Assembly: GCA_965262565.1 (NCBI GenBank)
Contig: CBDHFQ010000007.1
Coordinates: 310,001 to 374,000, forward strand
Reading direction: 5' to 3'
DNA: 64,000 nucleotides
Source: CBDHFQ01 sp965262565
GTDB lineage: Bacteria; Bacteroidota; Bacteroidia; J057
The notes under the pieces are model-generated. The model was not told where the DNA came from and searched no databases. It saw only the letters and a program-made list of their open reading frames with translations. Below, piece after piece: positions 45,483-55,213 of the stretch (position 1 is its first letter; each line of letters opens with the position of its first letter). The position numbers and the translations under genes are program-made.

Positions 45483-48400
45483 ATGAATTCAACACAACAC
45501 CCCATTCGATGGGTAAAGTATTGCTTTTACCTATTACTTTTAACTGCTTTTGCTCTACATGGAAATGCACAAGATTTCACCTTAGATTTTGAAGATTTTG
45601 ATGGATTATTGGCCACGAATGATACACTGGATTCCCTTGGAATATCCTTTGGAACACCGACGGTAGAACTTGATGTCTCCAATATTAATGGGGCGATCAG
45701 CCCGGTAACTGTATTTCAGCGAGATGGTGCTTTTTCAGGAGAGAGGGTAGCAGAGAATTGTAGTAGCCCCATCGGTTGCGAGTTTCCAAATGGGACCGTT
45801 CTCATCGAATTCGCAGAAATACAGGAGAATGTTTCTTTTTGGCTGAATGGCACGTTTCTTTCTGACCGACAAATCCTTGTATACACTTATGATACAGAAG
45901 GAGAGCTTTCCCTACAGACTACCCTGGATCGATTGGATATTTGGCAGGAAGTAGTATTGTCAGATGTGAAAGGTATTATTATCGATAGAGATACGGCTGG
46001 CTTCAATCTCGGATTTGCCTATTGGATAGATGATATCACTTTTACTCCTTTAGGATCCAATGAAGAGCCTTTCTTAGATTGTGGTGCTCAAGATGGGTTA
46101 GAGGAAAGACTACAGAATGATAGTATATATCGTCAAAGTGTGGAATCGCTCGAACAGCTCACCCAGGAATATATTAGGGATATTGCATTGATCTCGCCTT
46201 ATGATTTTGGTAGTGAGGTAATTACTATTCCAGTAGTGGTGCATGTAGTATATAATAATGATTCTGAGAATGTCTCGGATGCTCAAATTCAAACTCAAAT
46301 CGCCAGTTTAAATGAAATATTCCGCAGAAACAATGTAGATATCAGTACTGTTCCTACTCCCTTTGCTCCATTTACTTCCGATTTAAGAATAGAATTTGCC
46401 CTGGCACAAAGAGATCCTGATTGTAATCCTACAAATGGTATTACCCGGACCAGTACCTCTGTCATCGAATTTACGAAAGACCAAAATGCTCCTACGCCTA
46501 CTACCCGAAATCCAGTAAAGTTTGATAGCTCTGGAGGGAAAGATGGTTGGCCGTCAAACGAATATTTGAATTTGTGGGTATGTGATATAGCTGGGTCAAC
46601 CTTAGGCTATGCCTCATTTCCTTCAGACCTTGCAGCCCGCCCCACAGAAGATGGAGTTGTCATGGATTATACTGCTTTTGGGACTATAGGTACAGCCAAT
46701 CCTCCTTTTAATTTAGGAAGAGTTGCAGCACATGAGGTAGGACACTGGTTGAATTTATTTCATATTTGGGGAAATAATCAAACTCCAATTTGTACAGATT
46801 CTGATGAAGTAGATGATACCCCTAACCAATTTGGTCCTAATACAGCTTGCCCTTCTTTCCCAAGTATTTCCTGTAGTAATGGCCCGAATGGTGATATGTT
46901 CATGAATCATATGGACTACACTCTTGACAATTGCAGAACTATGTTTACCCTTGGACAACATGTAAGGGCTGCTGCTACTCTTTTTGGCGTTCGGGCGTCC
47001 ATTATAGGATCAGACGCATTAGTACCTCCTCCCCCAGCCCCAGCTCCAGATCTATGGTCCCAGGATACACCCGACGATATAGGTCTTGAACCAAATCCTT
47101 CCCCAAATAGGATGTACCACAGTGCCGACATTTGGGTAAGAAGGACCAATGATGGCTTTACCAATCAGGAACACCAAAATCCTCTTTATCGTGCATCGGG
47201 AGAACCAAACTATGTATATGTGAGGATTCGAAACAGAGGATGTGAAGGTCCTCAGAGTGGAACCGTCAGAACTTACTGGGCAAAAGCAAGTTCAGGCTTG
47301 AGTTGGCCATCTCCCTGGGATGCTTCAGTTAGCTCTCCTGCTCTGATGGGTGCTCCTTTGGGAGATGCTCCTGTAACAGTTAATGCAGGCGAATTCGAAA
47401 TATTACAGTTCCCTTGGGTAGTCCCTAATCCCGATGATTATGCTTCTTTTGGCGCAGATCGTGCTCATTTTTGTCTTCTCTCAAGAATAGAGACAGGAGG
47501 AGGCATGACCTTTCCTGAAACGAGCAATCTCCCAATGAATGTGAGAAATAACAATAATATCGTATGGAAAAATATATCCATCTCCACCGAGGATGCAGGA
47601 GGTTTTAGCAGTTGGTTAGTAGTGGGTAATTATTCTCTCGATGACATGGAGACCCGTTTGAGATTTGATCTACCAGCAGGGGAACTATTATCTATTTTCG
47701 ACTGGGGACAGGTGAGGGTTGATTTAGGGGAGTTGTTCGAAGTGTGGGAAAATGGAGGAGGCGTTGGAGAAAATATTGATATACTTGATGATGGAACTAT
47801 CCAATTATTAGGACCTGGAGCTGAATTAGGCAATATGGGTCTGGCTCAGGAAGAGTTTTTCACAATAAAGGTAAACTTTCAACCTTCCTCAGATTCCAGC
47901 ATTACGAATGTGTTTAAACTCAATATGGATCAGATCGATGTAAATGCTGAAGAGTTAATAGGAGGTCAGCAATTTGTGTTCAAAACACTTGCTAATGGGA
48001 TCATCTTACCAGGTTCGGGAAATAGCAATCCTCCCGTATTTGTAGACTGTCCGGATTCTATTGCTCAAGAATGCATTTTCCCGATTACAGCGAGCGTCGA
48101 CATGAGTAATGTATTAGCTCCTGATAATCTGCTTGGGAATTTTACGGGAGTATTGAACTGGGATCCAAGCGAAATCACTTATGTTGGTCCGTCGGAGATC
48201 CTTTCCGGCTTTACTGGATTTATTAATGTAGATGAGACCAATGGGCAAATTACCTTTAATGGAGCTTCAGTGGCTGGACTGGGAAATAATGTGCCGATTT
48301 TTGAGGCTTATTTTAGGGCAACGGGAAGTCCTGGAACAATAGTCATGCCTGACCTTCAACTTAGAACGTTGGTAAGTGCAGGTACTTTCCAGGATTTGCT

Positions 48401-49439
48401 GCCTGAAGCGACTATCTTCAATTGTGATTTCTTCATCACTCCTTCCCTTATTCTGGGAGATGTGGACGGAGATGGATCGATTACCTCTACTGATGGGGCT
48501 CTTATTTTAGCCTTTAGCGTAGGGAATCCTATCCCTGCAACGGCAACGAATAGCATAAATCAGGGAGTTGGGGACGTAGATTCAGATGGGGATACTGATC
48601 CGACGGATGCCCTTATCATCCTCACCTTTGATGTGGGCCTACCTGTAGATTTCCCCATCGGAGAGCCTACCCTATGTCCAGATTCGACAGTCAATATTGA
48701 AGAAAGAAAAGCAAACGTTGGGGCTGATGATCCTGTGGTACCCATCCAAATCTACTATTCTAGCCTGGAGGCGGATGAGACGCTGTTTCCAATCACAGTA
48801 GATATGTCTAATACCAATGAAAGATTAGGTAGTTTTTTAATGGAAGTAAGCTGGGATACTACATTATGGGAATATATTGAATTCAGCGGAGGGGAAAGCC
48901 CAGGCTTTGAACATCCAGTCATTAATTTCCAGGGGATTGAGGGAGGATTTCTCAAATTTGCCAATGCACATGTAGAAGGGCTGGATGGGATGGTTAATAT
49001 CGGTAATTTACGACTATCCAAGAAAAATCAACCCACAACTGATAGCCTAGGCCTTAAAGTAAGTGTACTTAATCTAGCTGGAGCCTTGACTTTTAACAAC
49101 TTTATTGCTGAGATAAGTATTCAACAAGAGGATGTAGTTACTGATAATAAACATCTGCTGGATGTGGGTGCTTTGGAAATGAATATTTTGCCAAATCCGT
49201 TTGAAGATAAAGCAACGATCCGTATTCAGTCTGATGTCAGGCAACTTGTAGATCTAGTTATTTACAATGCACAGGGTCAGAAGATAAAGCAACTTCTCAA
49301 GGCAAAAGATATCGTAGGAGAACATAACTTTAGTTGGGATGGTACGACCGAATCCGGTAATGAAGTTTCAGCTGGGGTGTATTTTTTCATGTTGCGCAGC
49401 CAGAGGAAGCAGATAAGTAAAATTCTTATCCATCAATAA
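45483..49439 (+). CDS. Giant secreted M43 metalloprotease with cohesin-like, dockerin-like and T9SS domains
   Basis: Multidomain secreted protein of 1318 residues. After the signal peptide (ending near HGNAQ) comes a beta domain (about 30-200). A pappalysin-type M43 zinc protease follows at about 240-510, with His417-Glu418...His421...His427 in HEVGHWLNLFH and the Met-turn Met477 in HMDYT. A central beta-rich region leads to a cohesin-like domain (about 853-985), two dockerin-type calcium loops (GDVDGDGSITSTDG from 992, DVDSDGDTDPTDA from 1031), and a second cohesin-like domain (about 1070-1190). The end (LPNPFEDKATIRI ... GVYFFMLRS) is a type A T9SS sorting domain, so it is exported by T9SS and perhaps surface-bound. 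Substrate unknown. Confidence 0.9.
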   Translation: MNSTQHPIRWVKYCFYLLLLTAFALHGNAQDFTLDFEDFDGLLATNDTLDSLGISFGTPTVELDVSNINGAISPVTVFQRDGAFSGERVAENCSSPIGCEFPNGTVLIEFAEIQENVSFWLNGTFLSDRQILVYTYDTEGELSLQTTLDRLDIWQEVVLSDVKGIIIDRDTAGFNLGFAYWIDDITFTPLGSNEEPFLDCGAQDGLEERLQNDSIYRQSVESLEQLTQEYIRDIALISPYDFGSEVITIPVVVHVVYNNDSENVSDAQIQTQIASLNEIFRRNNVDISTVPTPFAPFTSDLRIEFALAQRDPDCNPTNGITRTSTSVIEFTKDQNAPTPTTRNPVKFDSSGGKDGWPSNEYLNLWVCDIAGSTLGYASFPSDLAARPTEDGVVMDYTAFGTIGTANPPFNLGRVAAHEVGHWLNLFHIWGNNQTPICTDSDEVDDTPNQFGPNTACPSFPSISCSNGPNGDMFMNHMDYTLDNCRTMFTLGQHVRAAATLFGVRASIIGSDALVPPPPAPAPDLWSQDTPDDIGLEPNPSPNRMYHSADIWVRRTNDGFTNQEHQNPLYRASGEPNYVYVRIRNRGCEGPQSGTVRTYWAKASSGLSWPSPWDASVSSPALMGAPLGDAPVTVNAGEFEILQFPWVVPNPDDYASFGADRAHFCLLSRIETGGGMTFPETSNLPMNVRNNNNIVWKNISISTEDAGGFSSWLVVGNYSLDDMETRLRFDLPAGELLSIFDWGQVRVDLGELFEVWENGGGVGENIDILDDGTIQLLGPGAELGNMGLAQEEFFTIKVNFQPSSDSSITNVFKLNMDQIDVNAEELIGGQQFVFKTLANGIILPGSGNSNPPVFVDCPDSIAQECIFPITASVDMSNVLAPDNLLGNFTGVLNWDPSEITYVGPSEILSGFTGFINVDETNGQITFNGASVAGLGNNVPIFEAYFRATGSPGTIVMPDLQLRTLVSAGTFQDLLPEATIFNCDFFITPSLILGDVDGDGSITSTDGALILAFSVGNPIPATATNSINQGVGDVDSDGDTDPTDALIILTFDVGLPVDFPIGEPTLCPDSTVNIEERKANVGADDPVVPIQIYYSSLEADETLFPITVDMSNTNERLGSFLMEVSWDTTLWEYIEFSGGESPGFEHPVINFQGIEGGFLKFANAHVEGLDGMVNIGNLRLSKKNQPTTDSLGLKVSVLNLAGALTFNNFIAEISIQQEDVVTDNKHLLDVGALEMNILPNPFEDKATIRIQSDVRQLVDLVIYNAQGQKIKQLLKAKDIVGEHNFSWDGTTESGNEVSAGVYFFMLRSQRKQISKILIHQ

Positions 49440-49455
49440 CAGCATTTTTATGTAT

Positions 49456-49499
49456 AAGAAGGGGATGGCGATTTGTGAGTCCTCCTCTTCTTCATTTTT
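49456..49499 (+). terminator. Intrinsic terminator after the M43 protease
   Basis: AAGAAGGGGA (49456-49465) pairs with TCCTCTTCTT (49483-49492) with one G-U pair, 16 bp after the protease stop, followed by CATTTTTC. This has the form of a rho-independent terminator for the protease gene. Confidence 0.65.
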
Positions 49500-49711
49500 C
49501 ACTTTTATCAATAAAGGTAATTACCCTGTTTGAAATAAGTTAGATAAAATCCGTCGTTCAAACTCAAAACTATTTTATTAATCATTGAAGCTCAAAGTAA
49601 ATTACATTTGAGACAGTTTCTTTCCTCATCATAATGTATGTGGTTCTTTAGAGGATCTCCCAGATCTGATCCTATACAATTTCCTCGACTAGACCAATCA
49701 GGTATTACCTC

Positions 49712-50608
49712 CTATTGATTTTCTTCCCTTTCTACCAGCTTATTACTTTTCCAAATTCCCTTAGCCACGATTTTTCCATCTTTCCCATAAAAGGTTCCGG
49801 GACCATTTCGTTTGTCATTTTTCCACTCCCCGGTGAACATATCCCCATTGGGCCAAAAATATTTTCCTTCCCCATGCCGCTCATCCAGTTGGTAACTCCC
49901 CTCATAATGTTCTCCGTCTGGCCAAAAGAAGATTCCTTTACCATGACGGAGATTGTCTTTCCACTCGCCTTCGTAACGGCTTCCAGTATTGTACAAGCCT
50001 ACACCACGACCATTAGCTTTTTTATCTTCTACTTCCCCGACATAATGAACCTCTACTCCTTCTTTATTCGTAAATTCCAGAAAATCCATACTGATCTTAT
50101 TGGCTAGCTGACCTGATAGATTTCTGGATCTCATATTAGCTTTATCAAGAGCGAAACTTAACGAATCCAATTGTTCTCTTTGCATCTCTTGGGAGATGGC
50201 TAAACGTTCTGATAATGAATCTATTTTATGATTTTTATCCACTACATCCTGATGCTGGTTCTCTCTCTCTAATGAAGTGAGTCTATCCTTCATAACTTTG
50301 AATTTGCGAATATTCTTCATCCTCAATTCAATCGCCTCACTTACCTCCTGCTCAGTTCCTATTTCTGCCAACAATTCTTCATAGGCTAGATGTGCACTGT
50401 TATATTCTTCATTTAATAGGAGAGAGTCGATGGAAGAGATTCGGCTCATTAAGGTCGTTGGATTATTTTCAATAGAAGGAACGCCTTCAGATTGAGATAA
50501 CTCTAACTTATGACTAAGAGAGTTGGACCGAAGAATAAAAAATATGGACATGAAAGTAGTTATCGCTAGCAATAAATATAGAATAGGGCCACTTTTATTT
50601 TCTTTCAT
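49712..50608 (-). CDS. Membrane-anchored MORN-repeat protein
   Basis: Protein of 298 residues with one N-terminal membrane segment (about 8-26), a charged coiled-coil-like middle (about 55-165), and four to five MORN repeats at about 190-290: GSRYEGEWKDNLRHGKGIF, GEHYEGSYQLDERHGEGKY and GDMFTGEWKNDKRNGPGTF. MORN repeats bind lipid or protein surfaces. It is last of a three-gene run with the DUF2490 protein and the 653-residue exported protein, which also has repeat-like Gly/Trp patterns. The role is unknown; an envelope assembly function is possible. Confidence 0.85.
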   Translation of the reverse strand: MKENKSGPILYLLLAITTFMSIFFILRSNSLSHKLELSQSEGVPSIENNPTTLMSRISSIDSLLLNEEYNSAHLAYEELLAEIGTEQEVSEAIELRMKNIRKFKVMKDRLTSLERENQHQDVVDKNHKIDSLSERLAISQEMQREQLDSLSFALDKANMRSRNLSGQLANKISMDFLEFTNKEGVEVHYVGEVEDKKANGRGVGLYNTGSRYEGEWKDNLRHGKGIFFWPDGEHYEGSYQLDERHGEGKYFWPNGDMFTGEWKNDKRNGPGTFYGKDGKIVAKGIWKSNKLVEREENQ

Positions 50609-50658
50609 TTTTGATGTTCAGGTTTAGGGAATAAATAATAACGTACAAATCAATCCAT

Positions 50659-51483
50659 CTAATTAACGTCTGGTAGTTTATTGGCAATTTTCCTGAAGTC
50701 CGGGGAAAAATATACATGCATGCGGATGGTCCATTTTTGATTGTAAAAGGCCCCATTGTCCAATTCTTGCCCTAGTGAATACATCAGTCCTGTAGCTACT
50801 GTAAGTTGAGGTTTAATGATATATCCAAAGGAAGTGTGCAGGCGTAGATCCTCCATCGGACTATCGATGACAGGTTTCCCACTTTGCATGATCAATTCCG
50901 CCTCAGGCCCTATATAAAAAGTTCTTGGACCAAGTTTGGGTTTATTGACGGGGATTTTGAGGCTGATCATATATCTCCAGCGATTCCTGAATGCATAAGA
51001 ACTATTTTCATTGAACCCCTGAGTCCATCGATGTTCAATACGAACTCTGTGATACGCCATGATTCTTGAAAGAGGGACTGCGAATTGGTATTCATGCCAG
51101 ATACGCCATTCGGGAACAGCAGATCTTTCATTTTCCAATATCTCATTGGTATTAACATTAATTCTTAACACCCCACCTAAGCTCATATTGAACTTTTTAG
51201 AAAAGAAGTAATTGATGGCGTGGCGATTATATATTTGGGCAACCTGGCCAAAAAATTTGACATCCTCCGTTTCCTCAAAGCGGAAATGCGTTTGAGCAAT
51301 CCAGAAGAGCTTTTTGGAAATACGAATGTTTCCGTAGGTATTGATCCAAAGCCTGGATGTGGGTTCTTTAAATTGAGAGCTCTCAGGCAACTCACTTTTC
51401 TGCCCTATTACGGAAGTTCCAGACAGAAAGAGTAACCAAAGCAAAAAGGGCCATACATAAAAGTGTATTCGAAGCTTTATCAT
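50659..51483 (-). CDS. DUF2490 outer-membrane beta-barrel protein
   Basis: Exported protein of 274 residues with a signal peptide ending near SVIGQ. The alternating pattern typical of a small beta-barrel fills the rest (SRLWINTYGNIRISKKLF, HRVRIEHRWTQGF, FRNRWRYMISLKIP). This fits DUF2490, a family of predicted outer-membrane proteins without known reaction. It lies 17 bp downstream of the 653-residue gene and 51 bp upstream of the MORN gene in one probable operon. Confidence 0.82.
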   Translation of the reverse strand: MIKLRIHFYVWPFLLWLLFLSGTSVIGQKSELPESSQFKEPTSRLWINTYGNIRISKKLFWIAQTHFRFEETEDVKFFGQVAQIYNRHAINYFFSKKFNMSLGGVLRINVNTNEILENERSAVPEWRIWHEYQFAVPLSRIMAYHRVRIEHRWTQGFNENSSYAFRNRWRYMISLKIPVNKPKLGPRTFYIGPEAELIMQSGKPVIDSPMEDLRLHTSFGYIIKPQLTVATGLMYSLGQELDNGAFYNQKWTIRMHVYFSPDFRKIANKLPDVN

Positions 51484-51499
51484 GGAATGACTGTTTCTT

Positions 51500-53461
51500 T
51501 TACATGGAAATTTGGAACAACTCCATTACTACCTTTGGGTCTTCTTCATTTCTAAGTTTGCGCTCTAGTTTTGATGTATTTTCAGTTCTCAATTGTTGCG
51601 TTTTTTCGTAAGCAGCATCTAATAACAGGCTAAACTCTTGTGTATTGGAACAGCTTAGCTCCTCTTGAATACGCTCTAGTATAGAAGGAACGATGAATTC
51701 TCCATATGCCTGGGTAATACTTTCCTTTATCTGATCATTCATTATCGTGGAAGTAAATGGATTCCACACTTCCTCATTGTACAGATCCATAATAGATTTC
51801 CAACGATCAGGAAGTTTCGCCAAATGAAAAGCCAGTTCTTCTAATGCTTTCATACATTGTATCAATTCTTTTACCTGATCGGGTTTTGAATCTACCTTAT
51901 CTTCCTCAGCATATTTTCGAATTTCCCGCTTGGCAGTCGTTGGTAATGCTGCCAGGGTAGGCTGATATTCTTCTGGAAGTGTATGATTGAGCGAATCTAT
52001 GATTGCTGTAAGTCGATCTTCTTCTTTAAGGAGTGTTCTTTCGAGATCTTCAAATTCTTGTTGAAGCTTATCTCTCCTTAAGTTTTTATTTAAATTTTTC
52101 TCGATAGATTCTGTGCATATCCTTCCGTAACGAGCCAAATACGCCAGATACTCAAAGCCAATGCTGTTAGGAGCGATAGGCGCCGTTTCAGGACCTTTAA
52201 ATACTCTATTCCTAAGTCCACTAGAGTCTTCATATGAAACATTAATCTCGTTAAGGGAAGTGGGTTCGGCATCTGAAGGCAGCATCATCTGTTCACGAGG
52301 GAAAAAATCGAGGAGATGCTCTTTATCGTATTGCAATACTTTTCTGACAGGAGAAAGGTAGTCTACAGAGATCTGTTCCACGGCAGAAAGCAAGAAGAGT
52401 ATTTCTTCGTTGGAGTGTTTCAAGATATTAAGACGGGTATCACTTAATAAATTCTGACTCACCGTATCTATCTTTTGAAGGTCTTCCCTGATTACTTCAA
52501 GTTGTTTTACTTCTTCTTTATCAAGTGGATAATAAGGTACTTTTACGCCTAGCGTGGGCATCAAAACTTTGCCCGACAAGCTATCCAAATCAAAAAAAGC
52601 ACTGTCTATTTTTTGATAATAAGAGGCATTGTTCCCAAAAAGCTCAGTCATCCCCCCTCTATGGTTCAAATAAGCAGCCTGATCGAAAACTTTTTGAAGG
52701 GAAAGTATCTTGATATATCGCTGGTCCAAATGGATTACTTTAGATCGCTGAATCTCATTTTCATACACCTTGAATGATATGCTGTCTGAATCTTGCTTGA
52801 TAAAAATCTGTTCGAGGCGACCATCTGTAAAATACCACTTTTCAATGTTTTCTGGAAAACCATTGTAGGTAAGCTCCCAAATGTCATGAGCATTGCCATT
52901 TCTGCGAAACCTTCCTAATAGTACCTTACTATCATTTTGAAAGAAAGCACTCCCCTGAGCAATCCCATGTTCATAACTAACGCGGCTGGCAAAAATAGTA
53001 TCTTGCGCTTCTGATTGACGAATATTTCTTACGGTTTGAGTCCATTCTCCTTGCGGTTTTCCCTCCTGAAACTGTGCAATGGTTACTTGTTGTATGCCAT
53101 TTACTCGTACTTTGAAAAGATTATCTATGAACTCTGCTCCTTCAGAGATAGAGAAATTTCCAAACTCGAACCTCCATAAACTATCGGGAAGACCCTTCTT
53201 AAAGGTTCCCGCTATCTTTAAATATTGGTCCGTATCAGATACTAGTTGATCTAAATCGAAGCTTTGCAGAAAAAAAGAACCGTCCAGGATCGTATCTTCT
53301 CCTGACAATTCATATAAAAAGTCTGCATTCCCGCTGTAAGTGCCTAAGCTAAAAGGTCCCTGGAAACGATCATAACTCTGACCAAATAAGCAAGCGGAAA
53401 AATAAATGAAAATGATCAAGATATAGAATTCCCTATAATAACATTTTCTAAAAACGCCCAT
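51500..53461 (-). CDS. Exported protein with YwqK/MORN-like repeats, function unknown
   Basis: I do not recognise the full-length family. From ATG 53461 it has 653 residues with a signal peptide ending near ACLFGQ. A longer reading from 53521 puts 20 unrelated residues before the signal. The N-terminal third contains repeats resembling YwqK/MORN-variant units: FKKGLPDSLWRFEF, FQEGKPQGEWTQT and FRRNGNAHDIWELTY. The C-terminal half is highly charged, mostly helical, with coiled-coil stretches (about 500-560). It leads a run with a DUF2490 barrel and a membrane-bound MORN protein, so the three likely act together in the envelope. Confidence 0.7.
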   Translation of the reverse strand: MGVFRKCYYREFYILIIFIYFSACLFGQSYDRFQGPFSLGTYSGNADFLYELSGEDTILDGSFFLQSFDLDQLVSDTDQYLKIAGTFKKGLPDSLWRFEFGNFSISEGAEFIDNLFKVRVNGIQQVTIAQFQEGKPQGEWTQTVRNIRQSEAQDTIFASRVSYEHGIAQGSAFFQNDSKVLLGRFRRNGNAHDIWELTYNGFPENIEKWYFTDGRLEQIFIKQDSDSISFKVYENEIQRSKVIHLDQRYIKILSLQKVFDQAAYLNHRGGMTELFGNNASYYQKIDSAFFDLDSLSGKVLMPTLGVKVPYYPLDKEEVKQLEVIREDLQKIDTVSQNLLSDTRLNILKHSNEEILFLLSAVEQISVDYLSPVRKVLQYDKEHLLDFFPREQMMLPSDAEPTSLNEINVSYEDSSGLRNRVFKGPETAPIAPNSIGFEYLAYLARYGRICTESIEKNLNKNLRRDKLQQEFEDLERTLLKEEDRLTAIIDSLNHTLPEEYQPTLAALPTTAKREIRKYAEEDKVDSKPDQVKELIQCMKALEELAFHLAKLPDRWKSIMDLYNEEVWNPFTSTIMNDQIKESITQAYGEFIVPSILERIQEELSCSNTQEFSLLLDAAYEKTQQLRTENTSKLERKLRNEEDPKVVMELFQISM

Positions 53462-53521
53462 ATATAATAAATCAACTATACAATGACGCCCATCTACCAT
53501 GGAAAATTGACGCCCTTGCAA

Positions 53522-53939
53522 AGATGATAAAAAAATTCCTTAGAATTTATCATTTGTATGATAATGCCATAGCGAAAGTAAGCTTTTAATGAAATACATT
53601 TATTTTGAGTGTTTAGTCAGGACGAAAAAAGACGGATGATTTAATATCTGGATAATTTACAATTTATTGTCATAACACTATTGAAATACAGGTTCTATTA
53701 GAACCTTAGCTATTTATACTGGTTTTTTCTCATGTAAATAGGTACAAACGCTTAAAGAAAATTGAAGACATATAGCATTACTATCAACGTGAATAGCTAT
53801 TAACTTCCAAAAGTGTTAAAATCTACTTTGGAGAAAAGGTATGAAGACTAAATTCTAAATTTCTTACGCTAAAATAGAAAGAAATAGTAATTTAAGGATG
53901 ACATTATTTTTAGTATTAAAAAACGGCTTATCGAATATT
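53522..53939. other. Intergenic region with a 17-bp palindrome
   Basis: An AT-rich region of about 400 bp between divergent genes, without a credible gene. AGGTTCT (53690-53696) and AGAACCT (53700-53706) form a perfect inverted repeat around ATT, followed by a T-rich stretch after 53721. It could be an operator for either gene or a small RNA hairpin. Confidence 0.5.
53690..53706. promoter_or_regulatory. Perfect 7-3-7 palindrome, candidate operator
   Basis: AGGTTCT-ATT-AGAACCT is a perfect inverted repeat, placed about 230 bp from both divergent genes (starts at 53461 on minus and 53940 on plus). Its compact symmetry is like a dimeric repressor site. No matching regulator is adjacent. Confidence 0.35.
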
Positions 53940-54665
53940 ATGAAAAAAAATCTATTTACTATTTTTGTATGTGTATGTATGTCATTTTTTGGCCTAATGT
54001 CTTTCTCTTTAGCCCAGGATTGCGACGCCTATTACCCATTTGAAGAAGGGACAAAAGTAGAATTAACGACCTACAACAAAAAAGATAAGATGACCGGAAA
54101 AATGGTCTACCTCATCCAATCAGTTGAGAATACGGCTGAAGGAAAAAAGGCCACCATCAATATGGAAATGTATGATGATAAAGGAGAGTTGGTAGAAATG
54201 GAAGAAGGGGTAGATATGAATAGATCCTTCGACGTGATTTGTGATGGAGAAATGACCCGTATAGATATGGGAGCCTTTGCATTTACTAATCCCGCCATGG
54301 GTGCTTATCAAAATATGGAAATGACCATAGAAGGAGAAAGCCTTGACATCCCTAATAACTTATCCGTTGGCACATCTCTACCCGACGCTAATATGAGAAT
54401 AAGTGTTAATACTGGCCCGATGAACATGAATATGACGACCAATTTTACCAACAGAAAAGTTGTCAGCCAGGAAAATCTAACCACTTCAGCAGGGACCTTC
54501 GATACCTTTGCTATTACCTACGATCACGAATTTAAAATGGGCTTGGTCCGAAAAAGTTCAGCTAAACAATGGATCTCTAAGAAGGTAGGCGTAGTCAGAG
54601 AGGAATATTATGACAAGAAAGGAAATCTATCTTCTTACATGATGTTGACGGGATTGGAACAATAG
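53940..54665 (+). CDS. Small exported protein, TapB/DUF3108-like
   Basis: Secreted or periplasmic protein of 241 residues from ATG 53940; an earlier ATG at 53898 adds 14 residues before the signal. The signal ends near FSLAQDCD. The mature part is a single all-beta-looking domain opening YYPFEEGTKVELTTYNKK and closing SAKQWISKKVGVVREEYYDKKG. This pattern is shared with DUF3108/TapB-type proteins, which resemble lipoprotein-carrier folds. There are many Met residues in the middle (NTGPMNMNMTTNF). Function unknown. It is transcribed alone, 210 bp before the PadR gene. Confidence 0.75.
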   Translation: MKKNLFTIFVCVCMSFFGLMSFSLAQDCDAYYPFEEGTKVELTTYNKKDKMTGKMVYLIQSVENTAEGKKATINMEMYDDKGELVEMEEGVDMNRSFDVICDGEMTRIDMGAFAFTNPAMGAYQNMEMTIEGESLDIPNNLSVGTSLPDANMRISVNTGPMNMNMTTNFTNRKVVSQENLTTSAGTFDTFAITYDHEFKMGLVRKSSAKQWISKKVGVVREEYYDKKGNLSSYMMLTGLEQ

Positions 54666-54822
54666 CATACTTCCCGACATAGTACATCACATTATTTATT
54701 GGTGAGAGAATTAAAGAAGAAGGTAAAAAAGGGTACCAATGGGAAAGAATCCTGAGAAATAAAGCGATGCATTAAACCTATATGCTTTGTGAGTATCCTA
54801 TCCGCACATTTCGTGAACGACG

Positions 54823-54876
54823 ATATAGTTTGCAAAAGTGAAAGATATATATTACTTTCACTTTTGCAAACTATAT
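54823..54876. promoter_or_regulatory. Perfect 22-bp inverted repeat upstream of the PadR gene
   Basis: Bases 54823-54844 are the exact reverse complement of 54855-54876, separated by 10 AT bases; the core half-site is GTTTGCAAAAGTGAAAG. The right arm ends 2 bp before the ATG at 54879. It is a strong candidate for the autoregulatory operator of the PadR protein. As RNA it would form a long hairpin that hides the ribosome-binding region. Confidence 0.75.
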
Positions 54877-54878
54877 AT

Positions 54879-55211
54879 ATGAAAAGAATATATTTAGGTG
54901 AATTAGAAGAATTGGTCCTCCTTTTTGTCATGCTGATGAAAGGAGAAGCATATGGCGTAGCGGTCAAAGAAGCATTAGCCGATCAAGTAGGTCGAAGTGT
55001 GAATATTAGTGCTATTCATGCTGCCTTGAGGCGTCTTGAAGAAAAAGGCTTCGTTCGTTCTGAATGGAGTGAAGCCACTGCTCAAAGAGGTGGAAGACGT
55101 AAACGCGTTTTTACCATCAGTCAGGCAGGGGTTGCAGCATTGGAACATGTAAGAGATACCCGCCTAACCTTATGGAATCAAATTCCTGGCTTTAATCCAT
55201 CAACTAACTGA
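54879..55211 (+). CDS. PadR-family transcriptional regulator
   Basis: Winged-helix repressor of 110 residues. LGELEELVLLFVMLMKGEAYG forms the first helices, SAIHAALRRLEEKGFVRSEW the recognition helix and wing, and GGRRKRVFTISQAGVAALE the wing and C-terminal helix. An earlier ATG at 54789 would translate through the inverted repeat and is rejected; ATG 54879 gives a normal PadR N-terminus. The FtsX-type permease gene starts 3 bp after its stop, and such PadR-permease pairs are common in Bacteroidota, so it likely controls that transporter. Confidence 0.92.
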   Translation: MKRIYLGELEELVLLFVMLMKGEAYGVAVKEALADQVGRSVNISAIHAALRRLEEKGFVRSEWSEATAQRGGRRKRVFTISQAGVAALEHVRDTRLTLWNQIPGFNPSTN

Positions 55212-55213
55212 TT

